From positions 124,001-188,000 of the forward strand of contig NZ_CP134982.1 of the NCBI RefSeq assembly GCF_039363085.1: 64,000 nt of DNA. The letters run 5' to 3'. Positions 37,008-47,357 of the stretch are shown here, piece after piece. Each line of letters opens with the position of its first letter. Position 1 is the stretch's first letter. The notes beneath the pieces were generated by a model. The model made no database searches. It was not told the origin of the DNA and saw only the letters and a list, made by a program, of their open reading frames with translations. A program made the translations under genes and the position numbers. The DNA comes from Buchnera aphidicola (Ceratoglyphina bambusae) (GTDB taxonomy: Bacteria; Pseudomonadota; Gammaproteobacteria; Enterobacterales; Enterobacteriaceae).

Positions 37008-39560
37008 ATGTTAATAAAATTTATTAAAAATTTATTTAAAAACAATAATGAAAAAGTTTTATTAAAAATTTATAAAACTGTAGATAAAATAAATAGTTTA
37101 GAATCAAGTTTTGTTAAATTAAGTGATTCACAGATTAAAAATAAAACTTTTTACTATAAGAATAGAATTTTGTCTGGAGATTCTTTAGACGATATATTAC
37201 CTGAAGCATATGCTACAGTTAAAGAAGCTAGTAAAAGAATTTTTGGCATTAGTCATTTTAATGTTCAAATTATTGGAGGAGTAATATTACACAAAAGATG
37301 TATTGCTGAAATGAAAACAGGTGAAGGAAAAACTTTAACATCTACTCTACCTTTATATTTAAATTCTTTAACTAATAATGGTGTACATATAGTTACCATG
37401 AATGATTATTTAGCAAAAAGAGATTATGAAAAAAACAATGAATTATTTAATTTTTTAGGAGTGAGTGTAGGTTTAAATTTACCTGGAATGAACACAAAAA
37501 TAAAAAAAAATGCTTATCATGCAGACATTACTTATGGAACTAATAATGAATTTTGTTTTGATTACTTAAGAGATAATATGATTTTTAATATTGCTGATAA
37601 AGTTCAAAGAAAATTAAATTATGCTTTAATAGACGAAGTAGATTCAATTTTAATAGATGAAGCTAGAACTCCATTAATAGTTTCTGGGTCTTTAGATTCT
37701 AATAATTTTTTATATAAAAAAATTAATAATTTAATATTTAATTTGTCTATACAAGAGAAATCTGATTCTAAAGATTTTATAGGTAAAGGAGATTTTTATA
37801 TAGATGAAAAATATAAACAAGTTTATTTAACAGAAAGAGGTCTTAATAAAATAGAAAAAATTTTTATTCAAGAAAAAATATTAAAAAAAAATTCTAGTTT
37901 GTATTCTTCTAATAATATAATTCTTTTTCAACATGTAATAGATGCTTTAAAAGCACATAAATTATTTTTTAAAAATATAGATTATATCGTAAGAAATGGA
38001 GAAATTTTAATTATAGATGAACACACTGGCAGAATCATGGAAGGTAGAAGATGGAATGATGGATTGCATCAAGCTATAGAATCTAAAGAAAATATAAAAG
38101 TACAAAATGAAAGTTATACTTTAGCTTCTATTACATTCCAAAACTATTTTCGTTTATACAATAGTTTATCTGGAATGACTGGAACAGCTATGATGGAGTC
38201 TGAAGAATTTAGATCCATATATAATTTAGAAACAATTTCCATACCAACTAACAAACCAATAATTAGACGAGATTTACCTGACTTAATATATATGACTGAA
38301 AAAGAAAAAATAAAAGCTATTATTAAAGATATTAAAAAATGTATAAAAAAAAAACAGCCTGTTTTAGTTGGTACAATTTCTATAGAAAAGTCAGAACTAA
38401 TATCAAAAAAATTAAAAAAATTAAATATTAAACATAAAATATTAAATGCAAAATTTCATAATAAAGAAGCTAAAATAATTGAAAACGCTGGGTTTTTAGG
38501 ATCTGTTACTATAGCTACCAATATGGCTGGTAGAGGAACAGATATAATGTTAGGTGGCAGTTTTACTAATTTTTTTAAAAAATATAGAAACAAATATAAA
38601 TTTTTAAACAAAATGGAAATTTATAAAAAATGGAAATTTCAACATGAAAGGGTTATTTCTTCTGGTGGATTACATGTAATTGGAACAGAAAGACATGAAT
38701 CTAGAAGAATTGATGATCAATTAAGAGGAAGATCAGGAAGACAAGGAGATATAGGATCTTCTAGATTTTATATTTCTATGGAGGATCCTTTAATTAGAAT
38801 ATTTATTTCAAAGAAAATAATAAATATAATAAAAAGTTTAAATTTGAAAAAAAATAAACCTATAAAAAATGTTTTTGTATCAAAATCTATATATAATGCT
38901 CAAAAAAAAATAGAAAATCATAATTTTAATATGAGAATTAAATTATTGGAATATGATAATATATACAATACACAAAGATTAATATTTTATGAAAAAAGAA
39001 AAAGAATATTGAATATAAGAAATTTTAAGAAAATAGTTTTTAATATAGCTAATGAAGTATTTAATTCTATTATAAAATTATACTTTGAAAATAAATTTGA
39101 TACTTATAATATAAAAACTAAATATTTTAAAAAATATTTTAGAAACTTTTTTTATAAAAATGAAATAATTAAATTATGTAATTCAAGTAAAAATAAAATT
39201 AATAAAAAAATAATTTTTTGTAAAATGTTAAATTGTTTTAAAAAAAAATATAAAAACAAATTAAAAAATAATGATGAAAATGAATTTAATAAATTTATAA
39301 AAATTTTAATTTTAAAGGTTTTAGACATGTTTTGGCAAGAGTATTTATATAATATAGATCATTTAAAAAAAAGTATTCATTTTCGTGGATATGCTGAAAA
39401 AAACCCAGAACAAGAATATAAAAAAGAATCTTTTATGATATTTTTTAATATGATAAAATATATAAAATATGAAATAATTTCTTTAATTGGAGTTTTTATT
39501 ACTAAAAAATATTCTTTAAAAAATTTTATTAATATATTTGAAAATTTTTATAAAGATTAA
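37008..39560 (+). CDS. secA: Protein translocase ATPase SecA
   Basis: Motor that pushes preproteins through SecYEG. It has 850 residues against 901 in E. coli. The Walker A motif is MKTGEGKT and Walker B is ALIDEVDSILIDEARTPL. The helicase motif NMAGRGTDIMLGG and GRSGRQGDIGSS are intact, as is MFWQEYLYNIDHLKKSIHFRGYAEKNPEQEYK in the scaffold region. The protein ends soon after this, so the C-terminal linker and zinc-binding tail that binds SecB and lipids are absent. The upstream partner secM is absent as well. Confidence 0.97.
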   Translation: MLIKFIKNLFKNNNEKVLLKIYKTVDKINSLESSFVKLSDSQIKNKTFYYKNRILSGDSLDDILPEAYATVKEASKRIFGISHFNVQIIGGVILHKRCIAEMKTGEGKTLTSTLPLYLNSLTNNGVHIVTMNDYLAKRDYEKNNELFNFLGVSVGLNLPGMNTKIKKNAYHADITYGTNNEFCFDYLRDNMIFNIADKVQRKLNYALIDEVDSILIDEARTPLIVSGSLDSNNFLYKKINNLIFNLSIQEKSDSKDFIGKGDFYIDEKYKQVYLTERGLNKIEKIFIQEKILKKNSSLYSSNNIILFQHVIDALKAHKLFFKNIDYIVRNGEILIIDEHTGRIMEGRRWNDGLHQAIESKENIKVQNESYTLASITFQNYFRLYNSLSGMTGTAMMESEEFRSIYNLETISIPTNKPIIRRDLPDLIYMTEKEKIKAIIKDIKKCIKKKQPVLVGTISIEKSELISKKLKKLNIKHKILNAKFHNKEAKIIENAGFLGSVTIATNMAGRGTDIMLGGSFTNFFKKYRNKYKFLNKMEIYKKWKFQHERVISSGGLHVIGTERHESRRIDDQLRGRSGRQGDIGSSRFYISMEDPLIRIFISKKIINIIKSLNLKKNKPIKNVFVSKSIYNAQKKIENHNFNMRIKLLEYDNIYNTQRLIFYEKRKRILNIRNFKKIVFNIANEVFNSIIKLYFENKFDTYNIKTKYFKKYFRNFFYKNEIIKLCNSSKNKINKKIIFCKMLNCFKKKYKNKLKNNDENEFNKFIKILILKVLDMFWQEYLYNIDHLKKSIHFRGYAEKNPEQEYKKESFMIFFNMIKYIKYEIISLIGVFITKKYSLKNFINIFENFYKD

Positions 39561-39947
39561 TATTAAATTTTTTATTTTAGTTAATTTTGAATAAATATTT
39601 TTAATTTTTCGATATATTTTAAATATTTTATTTAAAAATTTAATTTTAACATTTAGTTAAATAAATATTTTTTGTGTTTTTTATATATTTTTATAAGTTT
39701 TAGTTTTATATATAAAAGTTTATTTTTTTTTAATTTGTGTATGTAAAAATCTTTTTAAAAATATATTTTTTATATTTAGATATTTAAAATTTATGTAACA
39801 TTTTTTTTATTCACTATTTTATAAATTGTATAAAAAAAATAAAAATTTTTATATAATTAAATTTGATTTAACAAATAAAAATTACTTTTATGTACAAGTT
39901 AAAAATAATTTGATTTTATTTTTTTTATTAAAAATTAGGATATTTTT
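39561..39947. other. Gene-free region between secA and aceE
   Basis: 387 A/T-rich bases between two same-strand genes. In related genomes this interval holds genes such as mutT, coaE and guaC. I see no ORF with family features, no tRNA and no strong hairpin. The last bases carry the TTAGGATATTTTT ribosome site of aceE. Confidence 0.55.
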
Positions 39948-42611
39948 ATGTCAAAAAATTTAAGTTTTAATTCAGATAAAGAAGAAATAAATGAATGGAT
40001 ACAATCTATAAAATCAGTTATAAATAGAAAAGGAGTTGTTAGAACTAAATTTTTATTAAAAAAAATATTTAATACTTCTATTAAATATGGAATTAATTTT
40101 AATAAAAAAAGAAATTTAATTACTGATTATATAAATTCTATACATAAAAATAAAGAAAAAAAATATCCTGGAAATTTAGATATTGAAAAAAAGATAAGAT
40201 CTTTTATGAGATGGAATGCAATTATTATGGTTGTGAAATCATACAATAAAAAATTAGATTTAGGAGGTCATATTTCTTCTTTTCAATCTTCAGCAAATAT
40301 ATATGATGTTTGTTTTAACCATTTTTTTAAGGGATCTGATGAAAAAAAAACTGGAGATTTAATATATTTTCAAGGACATATTTCTCCGGGAATATATTCT
40401 AGAGCATTTTTAGAGAATAGAATTACAGAAAATCAAATGGATAATTTTAGACAAGAAGTCGATGGAAATGGTTTGTCTTCATACCCTCATCCTAAATTAA
40501 TGCCTAATTTTTGGCAATTTCCTACTGTGTCTATGGGATTAACTTCTGTATGTTCAATTTATCAAGCAAAATTTCTAAAATATTTAAAAAATAGATGTTT
40601 AAAAGATACTACTACTCAAAAAGTTTATGCTTTTTTAGGAGATGGAGAAATGGATGAACCTGAATCTAAAGGATTGATATCAATAGCAGCTAGAGAAAAA
40701 TTAGATAATTTAATTTTTATAATAAATTGTAATTTACAGAGATTAGACGGTTTAGTTAATGGAAATGGCAAAATTATTAATGAATTAGAATCTTTTTTTT
40801 TAGGAGCAGGATGGAAAGTTATAAAAGTGGTATGGGGTAGTAGTTGGGATAAATTGTTGGAAAAAGATTATTCTGGAAAACTTGTTAAATTAATGAATGA
40901 AACTTTAGATGGTGATTATCAAAATTTTAAATCTAAAGATGGAAATTTTATAAGAAAAAATTTTTTTGGAAAATATACAGAAACTTATGATTTAGTTAAA
41001 AATATGACTGATAATGAAATATTTAAATTAAAAAGAGGTGGTCATGATTCTATAAAAATATTTAATGCTATAAACAAAGCTAATAATATTAAAGGTAAAC
41101 CTATAGTTATTTTATTTCACACAGTTAAAGGATATGGTTTAGGGGAAATAGGAGAAAGTAAAAATATATCGCATCAATTAAAAAATATTAATATAAAATC
41201 TTTAATAGATATTAGAAATAGATTTTCTATACCATTGGATGTTAGTTCAATTGAAAAATTATCTTATGTAAAATTTTCTAAAAAATCTGAAGAATATGAA
41301 TATATAAATGATCAAAGAGAAAAATTAGGTGGTTATGTTCCTTTTAGATTAGAAAAATTTACTAATAAATTAACTATACCTTCAATAAATAATTTTAAAA
41401 TTTTATTAAAAAAACAAAATAAAAAAATCTCAACAACAATTTCTTTTGTTAGAGTATTAAACATTTTACTAAAAGATAAATTTATAAAAGACAGAATTGT
41501 TCCTATAATAGCTGATGAAGCAAGAACATTTGGAATGGAGGGTTTATTTAGAAAAATTGGGATTTACAATTCTGAAGGGCAAAAATATATTTCTCAAGAC
41601 AAAAATAGTCTATTATATTATAGAGAAGATATTAAAGGACAAATGTTACAAGAAGGAATAAATGAATTAGGAGCTTGCGCTTCTTGGTTATCTGCTGCTA
41701 CTTCTTATAGTAATAATAATTTTCCAGTTATACCTTTTTATATATATTATTCTATATTTGGATTTCAAAGAATAGGAGATTTGTTATGGGCGGCTGGAGA
41801 TCAACAAGCTAGAGGATTTTTAATAGGAGCTGTTTCAGGAAGAACTACTTTAAATGGAGAAGGATTACAGCATGAAGATGGTCATAGTCATATTCAATCT
41901 TTGACTATACCTAATTGTTTATCATTTGATCCAGCTTATTCTTATGAATTAGCAGTAATAATTCAAAATGGAATATATAGAATGTATGGTGATAATCAAG
42001 AAAATATATATTATTATATAACTGTTACTAATGAAAATTATAAGATGCCTAAAATTCCAAAAAATTCTGAATATGGAATTTGCAAAGGTATATATAAGTT
42101 AAAAAAAAATAAAGGCACATTATGTAATGTTCAATTATTAGGATCTGGGGCAATATTGCAAAAAGTGTGCATTGCTGGTAAAATTTTGTCTAAGAAATAT
42201 AATATATCTTCAGATATTTATAGTGTTACTTCTTTTACTGAATTAGCAAGAAATGGTCAAGATTGTGACAGATGGAATATGCTTAATCCTGGTAAGTTAA
42301 AAAATCCTTATGTAAAAAAAATAATGAATAATAGTCCTGCTATAGCAGCCACTGATTATATGAAATTGTTTGCGGAGCAAATAAGAAAATATGTGCCTAC
42401 TAATAAATATGTAGTTTTAGGAACAGATGGATTTGGAAAATCAGATAGTAGAGAAAAATTAAGAGAATATTTTGAAATAAATGAATTTTATATTGTTATA
42501 GCAGCATTAAATGAATTATATAAATTAAATATTATAAAAAAAGAAGTTTTATTAAATGCAATTAAAAAATTTAATATAAATAAAAAAAAGAATAATCCCC
42601 GTTTATTTTAA
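39948..42611 (+). CDS. aceE: Pyruvate dehydrogenase E1 component (homodimeric type)
   Basis: Thiamine diphosphate enzyme that decarboxylates pyruvate and acetylates the E2 lipoyl group. Its 887 residues equal the E. coli length. The ThDP/Mg motif is GDGEMDEPESKG through INCNLQRLDG. GLGGHISSFQSSA near the N-terminus (as DLGGHISSFQSSA), LQHEDGHSHIQSLTIPN and the GTDGFGKSDSREKLREYFE C-terminal block are conserved. It starts the aceE-aceF-lpd operon; no pdhR repressor gene is upstream. Confidence 0.99.
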   Translation: MSKNLSFNSDKEEINEWIQSIKSVINRKGVVRTKFLLKKIFNTSIKYGINFNKKRNLITDYINSIHKNKEKKYPGNLDIEKKIRSFMRWNAIIMVVKSYNKKLDLGGHISSFQSSANIYDVCFNHFFKGSDEKKTGDLIYFQGHISPGIYSRAFLENRITENQMDNFRQEVDGNGLSSYPHPKLMPNFWQFPTVSMGLTSVCSIYQAKFLKYLKNRCLKDTTTQKVYAFLGDGEMDEPESKGLISIAAREKLDNLIFIINCNLQRLDGLVNGNGKIINELESFFLGAGWKVIKVVWGSSWDKLLEKDYSGKLVKLMNETLDGDYQNFKSKDGNFIRKNFFGKYTETYDLVKNMTDNEIFKLKRGGHDSIKIFNAINKANNIKGKPIVILFHTVKGYGLGEIGESKNISHQLKNINIKSLIDIRNRFSIPLDVSSIEKLSYVKFSKKSEEYEYINDQREKLGGYVPFRLEKFTNKLTIPSINNFKILLKKQNKKISTTISFVRVLNILLKDKFIKDRIVPIIADEARTFGMEGLFRKIGIYNSEGQKYISQDKNSLLYYREDIKGQMLQEGINELGACASWLSAATSYSNNNFPVIPFYIYYSIFGFQRIGDLLWAAGDQQARGFLIGAVSGRTTLNGEGLQHEDGHSHIQSLTIPNCLSFDPAYSYELAVIIQNGIYRMYGDNQENIYYYITVTNENYKMPKIPKNSEYGICKGIYKLKKNKGTLCNVQLLGSGAILQKVCIAGKILSKKYNISSDIYSVTSFTELARNGQDCDRWNMLNPGKLKNPYVKKIMNNSPAIAATDYMKLFAEQIRKYVPTNKYVVLGTDGFGKSDSREKLREYFEINEFYIVIAALNELYKLNIIKKEVLLNAIKKFNINKKKNNPRLF

Positions 42612-42623
42612 GAGGTTTTAATA

Positions 42624-43835
42624 GTGTACAATATAGTTAAAGTTCCTGATATAGGAGAAGAAGAATTAGAAATAATAGAAATTTTAGTTAAAATTGGAGA
42701 TCATATATCAAAAGATCAAGGATTAATAACAATAGAAGGAGAAAAAACTTCTATAGAAATACCTTCAAAATATAATGGAATTATAAAAAAAATTTTTGTT
42801 AATGTGGGTGATAAAATTAAAACGAATTCTGAAATACTTTTATTAGACGTAAATAGTAAAGAAGATAAAAATATAACATATACAAAAAATTATGATATTA
42901 AAAAAAATAAAGAAGAGAATTTTGATAAAAAACAAATATATGCTACCCCTATGATTAGAAGATTAGCTCGTAAAAATAATATAAATTTATATGATGTAAA
43001 ATCTACAGGATTAAAGGGAAGAATTTCTAAAAAAGATTTTGAAAATTATTTAAAAAATAATGAAAGAAATAATTTAAAACAAAATAAAATAAATTCAACA
43101 GAAAAGAAATTTAATTTTGAAAAATTTGGTAACGTAAAAAAAACTTTTTTAAATAAAATTCAAAAAGTTACTTCAAGAAATTTAGAAGAAAGTTGGTCAA
43201 CAATACCTCATGTTACTCAATTTGACAAAGTTGATATTACAAAATTGGAGAAGTTTAGAAAAAATGTTAATTTATGTATTTGTTTAGACGAAAAATCAAA
43301 ATTAAAAGTTACATTATTACCTTTTATTGTTAAAGCAATAGGTTTAGCTTTAGAAAAATTTCCTAATTTTAATAGTTCTTATAATCAAATTGAAAATGTT
43401 TTATTTTTAAAAAAATATTTTAATATAGGAATAGTAGTAAATTCTGAAGATGGAATATTTATACCAGTTATAAAAGATGTTATTAATAAAAGTATTATTG
43501 ATATTGCTGAAGATATATTAGTTCTTTCAGAAAAAACTAGGTCAAAAAATTTAAATATAAATGATTTAAATGGTGGAAATTTTACTATTTCTAATTTAGG
43601 AAGTTATGGAGGTTCTTATTTTACTCCTATAATTAATCATCCTGAAGTTGCAATTTTAGGAATTTCTAGATATGTGAATGAAAACATTTTGGTTAATGAA
43701 AAACTTTGTTCTAGAATAGTAATGCCATTATCTTTAAGTTATGATCATAGAGTTATAAATGGAGTTGAGGCTGTTAGTTTTATGAATTTTATAATAACAA
43801 AATTAGAAAAATTTCATAAATTTATTATAGAATAA
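42624..43835 (+). CDS. aceF: Pyruvate dehydrogenase E2 (dihydrolipoyl acetyltransferase), one lipoyl domain, GTG start
   Basis: Core of the pyruvate dehydrogenase complex. It has 403 residues against 630 in E. coli because only one lipoyl domain is present instead of three; the lipoylated Lys is in EGEKTSIEIPS (near residue 42). The peripheral-subunit-binding domain is ATPMIRRLARKNNINL through GRISKKDF. The catalytic domain ends with SYDHRVINGVEAVSF, holding the active-site His with Asn where E. coli has Asp. The start is GTG at 42624 with AGAGGT six bases upstream. Confidence 0.97.
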   Translation: MYNIVKVPDIGEEELEIIEILVKIGDHISKDQGLITIEGEKTSIEIPSKYNGIIKKIFVNVGDKIKTNSEILLLDVNSKEDKNITYTKNYDIKKNKEENFDKKQIYATPMIRRLARKNNINLYDVKSTGLKGRISKKDFENYLKNNERNNLKQNKINSTEKKFNFEKFGNVKKTFLNKIQKVTSRNLEESWSTIPHVTQFDKVDITKLEKFRKNVNLCICLDEKSKLKVTLLPFIVKAIGLALEKFPNFNSSYNQIENVLFLKKYFNIGIVVNSEDGIFIPVIKDVINKSIIDIAEDILVLSEKTRSKNLNINDLNGGNFTISNLGSYGGSYFTPIINHPEVAILGISRYVNENILVNEKLCSRIVMPLSLSYDHRVINGVEAVSFMNFIITKLEKFHKFIIE

Positions 43836-43904
43836 TTTTTTAATTTATAAATATATTTTTAGAACAAAGTTTAATGCTTTAATATAAGATTAACGGAGTT
43901 TAAT

Positions 43905-45314
43905 ATGACAAAAGACTTATATACTAATACAGTAGTAATAGGTTCTGGCCCTTCTGGATATTCAGCTGCTTTTAGGTTAGCTGATTTAGGTATAAATACT
44001 GTTTTAATAGATAAAAAAAATGTTTTAGGAGGAGTATGTTTAAATAATGGATGTATTCCTTCAAAATATTTGTTGCATATTGCTAAAGTTATAAAGGAAG
44101 TAAAAAAATTAAATAATTTTGGATTAAAAATTGATGTTAAAAAAATTAATATATTAAATATAATATTGGAAAAGAATAAGATAATTAAAAAATTAAATAA
44201 TGGATTAAAAAGTATTGCCAAAAGTAAAAATATAAAAATATTAAATGGATCAGCATATTTTAATGATAAAAATAGTATATTATTAAATTTAAATAATACA
44301 AATGATAAAATAAAAATATTTTTTAAAAATGCTATAATATCTTCAGGATCTAAAGCTATTAAATTGCAAGACATTCCTTATGATAATCCTAGAATATGGA
44401 ATTCTACAGATGCGTTAAATTTTATTAAAGTTCCTAAAAAAATGTTAATTATTGGATCTGGTATTATAGGAATGGAAATGGCCACTGTATATAGCGCTTT
44501 AGGTTCTAAAGTAGATATTGTTGAAAGATCTTCTAAATTTTTTTCTTTTTTAGATTCTGATATTACTAAAATTTTTAAAAATTCTTTTAAAGACGATTTT
44601 AACATATTATTAGGAACTAAAATTGTTAAAATCATTGAAAAAAAAGAAGGTATTTTAGTAAATTTAAATAATTTTAATGGTTTTAATGAAAATATTTTAT
44701 ATGATGTAATTTTAATAGCAGTTGGAAGAAAACCAAACGTAAAAAATTTAAAATTAAATAATGTAGGAATAAACTTAAATAAATTTGGTAGTATAAAAGT
44801 GGATGAAAAACTCAGAACAAACATTAAAAATATTTATGCTATAGGAGATGTTACAGGTAATCCTATGCTAGCTCATAAAGGTTCTTATCAAGGTAAAATT
44901 GTTGCTGAAATAATATATGGTAAAAATATTTATTATGATCCTAAAGTTATTCCGTATATAATTTATTCTTATCCTGAATTAGCTTGGACTGGAATATTGG
45001 AAAAAGAAGCTTTAGAAAAAAAATTGAATTATAAAGTAGCAAAATTTCCATGGTCTTTTTCCGGAAGAGCTCTTTCTTCTAATAATAATTTAGGTATCAC
45101 AAAATTAATTTTTAATTTAGACACTAATAGAATAATAGGAGGAATTGTTGTAGGTTCAGGAGCTGGAGAACTTTTAGGAGAAATTAGTTTAGCTATAGAG
45201 ATGTGTTGTGATGCTGAAGATATTTCTTTAACTATGCATGCTCATCCTACTTTATATGAGACAATATGTTTATCTTCTGAAATTTTTCAAAAAAAATGTG
45301 TTGATATTATATAA
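43905..45314 (+). CDS. lpd: Dihydrolipoamide dehydrogenase
   Basis: FAD enzyme that reoxidises the lipoyl groups of pyruvate (and, where present, 2-oxoglutarate) dehydrogenase and makes NADH. It has 469 residues (474 in E. coli). The FAD-binding VVIGSGPSGYSAAFRLADLG, the redox disulfide GGVCLNNGCIPSK, the NAD-binding IIGSGIIGMEMATVYSALGS and the active-site HAHPTLYE near the C-terminus are intact. It is the last gene of the ace operon, with a long hairpin downstream. Confidence 0.99.
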   Translation: MTKDLYTNTVVIGSGPSGYSAAFRLADLGINTVLIDKKNVLGGVCLNNGCIPSKYLLHIAKVIKEVKKLNNFGLKIDVKKINILNIILEKNKIIKKLNNGLKSIAKSKNIKILNGSAYFNDKNSILLNLNNTNDKIKIFFKNAIISSGSKAIKLQDIPYDNPRIWNSTDALNFIKVPKKMLIIGSGIIGMEMATVYSALGSKVDIVERSSKFFSFLDSDITKIFKNSFKDDFNILLGTKIVKIIEKKEGILVNLNNFNGFNENILYDVILIAVGRKPNVKNLKLNNVGINLNKFGSIKVDEKLRTNIKNIYAIGDVTGNPMLAHKGSYQGKIVAEIIYGKNIYYDPKVIPYIIYSYPELAWTGILEKEALEKKLNYKVAKFPWSFSGRALSSNNNLGITKLIFNLDTNRIIGGIVVGSGAGELLGEISLAIEMCCDAEDISLTMHAHPTLYETICLSSEIFQKKCVDII

Positions 45315-45676
45315 AAATTTTAAAAAAAAATAATTTTTATTTTATATGTAATATATATTATGTTTCATTTATTAATATATATATTTTACATGCATATTGT
45401 TTTATTAAAATTTCATATTTTATAAAAAAAATATGTTTTAATTTTTATTATAGTTAATATGCATGTATTTTTTTTATATTATATAATTATATATTTAAAT
45501 TTTTAATATCTCATTTAAATAAGATATTTTAAATACAATTAATTTTTTTTATATGTTTTTTAATGTGTATTATTTATTATTTTAAAAAAAAAATTTATTA
45601 TTAACATAATATTAATTTTTATTTTTTATAAGTTTTTTTATTTATGAAAATAGCATTTTGATAATTAATTTCATCT
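45315..45676. other. Gene-free convergent region between lpd and erpA
   Basis: 362 bases without a gene, between convergent neighbours. The main content is the long hairpin at 45387-45476. A small 7-bp stem (AATATCT/AGATATT, 45505-45528) follows. In related Buchnera genomes speD and speE lie in this interval; no remnant is visible. Confidence 0.6.
45387..45476. terminator. Long hairpin between lpd and erpA
   Basis: TACATGCATATT (45387-45398) is the exact reverse complement of AATATGCATGTA (45456-45467). The 57 bases between them fold again: CATATTTT pairs with AAAATATG, flanked by ATTAAAA and TTTTAAT. A run of nine T follows on the plus strand. It is the likely terminator of the ace operon, unusually long for this genome. 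Confidence 0.7.
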
Positions 45677-45994
45677 TTATATACTAAATGAAATACCACA
45701 ACTACATGTAGTTTTAGCATTAGGATTTTTTATCATGAATTTAGAACCTTCTAAATTTTCTAAATAATCTAATTTACTTCCTTTTAAATATTGTATACTT
45801 ATGTAATCTATTAATACTATAATATTTAATTTTTTTATAATTATATCATATTTTTTAATTTTTTTTTCTATTATAAATTCGTATTTAAAACCATTACATC
45901 CACCTCCTATTATATATATTCTAAAATATAATTTTTTTTTATTAATTTTTAAAATTTTTTTTATTGCGTTTTTTGTAAATTTTATTTTGTACAT
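45677..45994 (-). CDS. erpA: Iron-sulfur cluster insertion protein ErpA
   Basis: A-type carrier that delivers Fe-S clusters to target proteins; 105 residues (114 in E. coli). The three ligand cysteines are in [11 protein letters not shown] and TTCSCGISF at the C-terminus. [15 protein letters not shown] matches the ErpA signature. Complex I alone, encoded in this window, needs many such clusters, so retention is not surprising. Confidence 0.96.
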   Translation of the reverse strand: MYKIKFTKNAIKKILKINKKKLYFRIYIIGGGCNGFKYEFIIEKKIKKYDIIIKKLNIIVLIDYISIQYLKGSKLDYLENLEGSKFMIKNPNAKTTCSCGISFSI

Positions 45995-46039
45995 TTTTTT
46001 TAATAATTGAAATATATATTTTTAATAATATTTTTTTTT

Positions 46040-46066
46040 TATGAAATTTTTTATAAAAATTTCATA
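46040..46066. repeat. Hairpin between erpA and ftsZ
   Basis: TATGAAATTTTT (46040-46051) pairs perfectly with AAAAATTTCATA (46055-46066) around a three-base loop. It lies downstream of ftsZ on the minus strand, but an A run rather than a T run follows in that direction. It may be a 3'-end-stabilising hairpin rather than an intrinsic terminator. Confidence 0.45.
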
Positions 46067-46169
46067 ATAGAAATATAATCCATAGTGTTGGATAAAATGT
46101 GTGTAATAAAATCATTATAATCTATTATATAAAATATTTTTCCGAACATTTTAATTATCTCTTTTTTTA

Positions 46170-47333
46170 TTATATTTTGTTTTTATTATTTTTTCTTAAA
46201 AATGTTGGTATATCTAAATAATCCATTTTTCTATTTTTTTTCATGTAACTATTATTATTTATATTATTTAATTTAGTATTTTTTTTTTCTTCAGATTTTT
46301 TTTTTAAATATTTTTTTTGATATTCTAATAACATATCTTTAGGAGATTTATTTTTTATATTATTTGTATTATAAATTTTTTCAGGAGAAATTCCAGTAGC
46401 TACTATAGTAACTCTTAACTCTTCTTTCATTTCATCATCTAATGATGTTCCTATTACTACAGTTGCATTTTCTGAAGAAAAGTTTCTAATTGTATTCCCC
46501 ACTATTTCGAATTCTTCTAATTTTAGATCTAATCCAGCTGTAATATTTACTAATACTCCTCTTGCTCCTGATAAATCTATATCTTCTAATAAAGGACTTG
46601 AAACAGCCATCTCTGAAGCTTCTTCCGCTCTATTTTCACCAGATGATACTCCTGTTCCCATTATAGCATATCCCATTTCTGACATTACAGTTCTCACATC
46701 AGCAAAATCAACATTCATTAATCCTGGTTTAGTTATTAATTCAGCTATTCCTTGCACAGCTCCATTTAAAACATTATTAGCTGCTCTAAAAGCGTCTAAT
46801 AATGAAATTCCTCTAGTTAATACTTTTAGTAATTTGTCATTTGGTATTGTTATTAAAGAATCAACATTTTTGGATAACTCCATAATTCCTTGTTCTGCAT
46901 ATAGCATTTTTTTTTTCCCTTCAAATACAAATGGCTTTGTTACTACAGCTACTGTTAGTATTCCCATATTTTTTGATATTTCGGCAATTACTGGAGCAGC
47001 TCCTGTTCCTGTCCCTCCCCCCATTCCAGCTGCTATGAAAATCATGTCAGCCCCTTCTATAGCAGTTTTCAAAGACTCTTTATCTTCTTCAGCAGAATTT
47101 TTACCTATTTCTGGATTAGATCCAGCTCCTAACCCTCTAGTAATATTTTTTCCTATTTGTATAGTTTGTTCTACTTCTATTTTTTTTAATGCTTGAGAAT
47201 CAGTATTAACAGCGAAAAATTCTACTCCAGCTATTTTTTCTTTTATCATGTGTTCTATAGCATTTCCACCTCCACCTCCTACTCCAATTACTTTTATAAC
47301 TGCTTCTTTAATAGACTCTAAATTTTCAAACAT
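46170..47333 (-). CDS. ftsZ: Cell division protein FtsZ
   Basis: Tubulin-like GTPase forming the division ring; 387 residues (383 in E. coli). The GTP-binding [13 protein letters not shown], the N-terminal [13 protein letters not shown] and the T7 loop [11 protein letters not shown] are intact. The C-terminal peptide that binds FtsA is present as [12 protein letters not shown] after a Lys/Asn-rich linker. It lies 24 bases after ftsA. Base composition is less A/T-rich than in neighbouring genes, which suggests strong selection. Confidence 0.99.
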   Translation of the reverse strand: MFENLESIKEAVIKVIGVGGGGGNAIEHMIKEKIAGVEFFAVNTDSQALKKIEVEQTIQIGKNITRGLGAGSNPEIGKNSAEEDKESLKTAIEGADMIFIAAGMGGGTGTGAAPVIAEISKNMGILTVAVVTKPFVFEGKKKMLYAEQGIMELSKNVDSLITIPNDKLLKVLTRGISLLDAFRAANNVLNGAVQGIAELITKPGLMNVDFADVRTVMSEMGYAIMGTGVSSGENRAEEASEMAVSSPLLEDIDLSGARGVLVNITAGLDLKLEEFEIVGNTIRNFSSENATVVIGTSLDDEMKEELRVTIVATGISPEKIYNTNNIKNKSPKDMLLEYQKKYLKKKSEEKKNTKLNNINNNSYMKKNRKMDYLDIPTFLRKNNKNKI

Positions 47334-47357
47334 TTTTTTCCCTTACATTTTTAAATT

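Noticed and set aside
43871-44824. Two minus-strand frames (167 and 148 codons) opposite lpd
   Set aside because: lpd on the plus strand is complete and highly conserved; the antisense frames have no recognisable domain.
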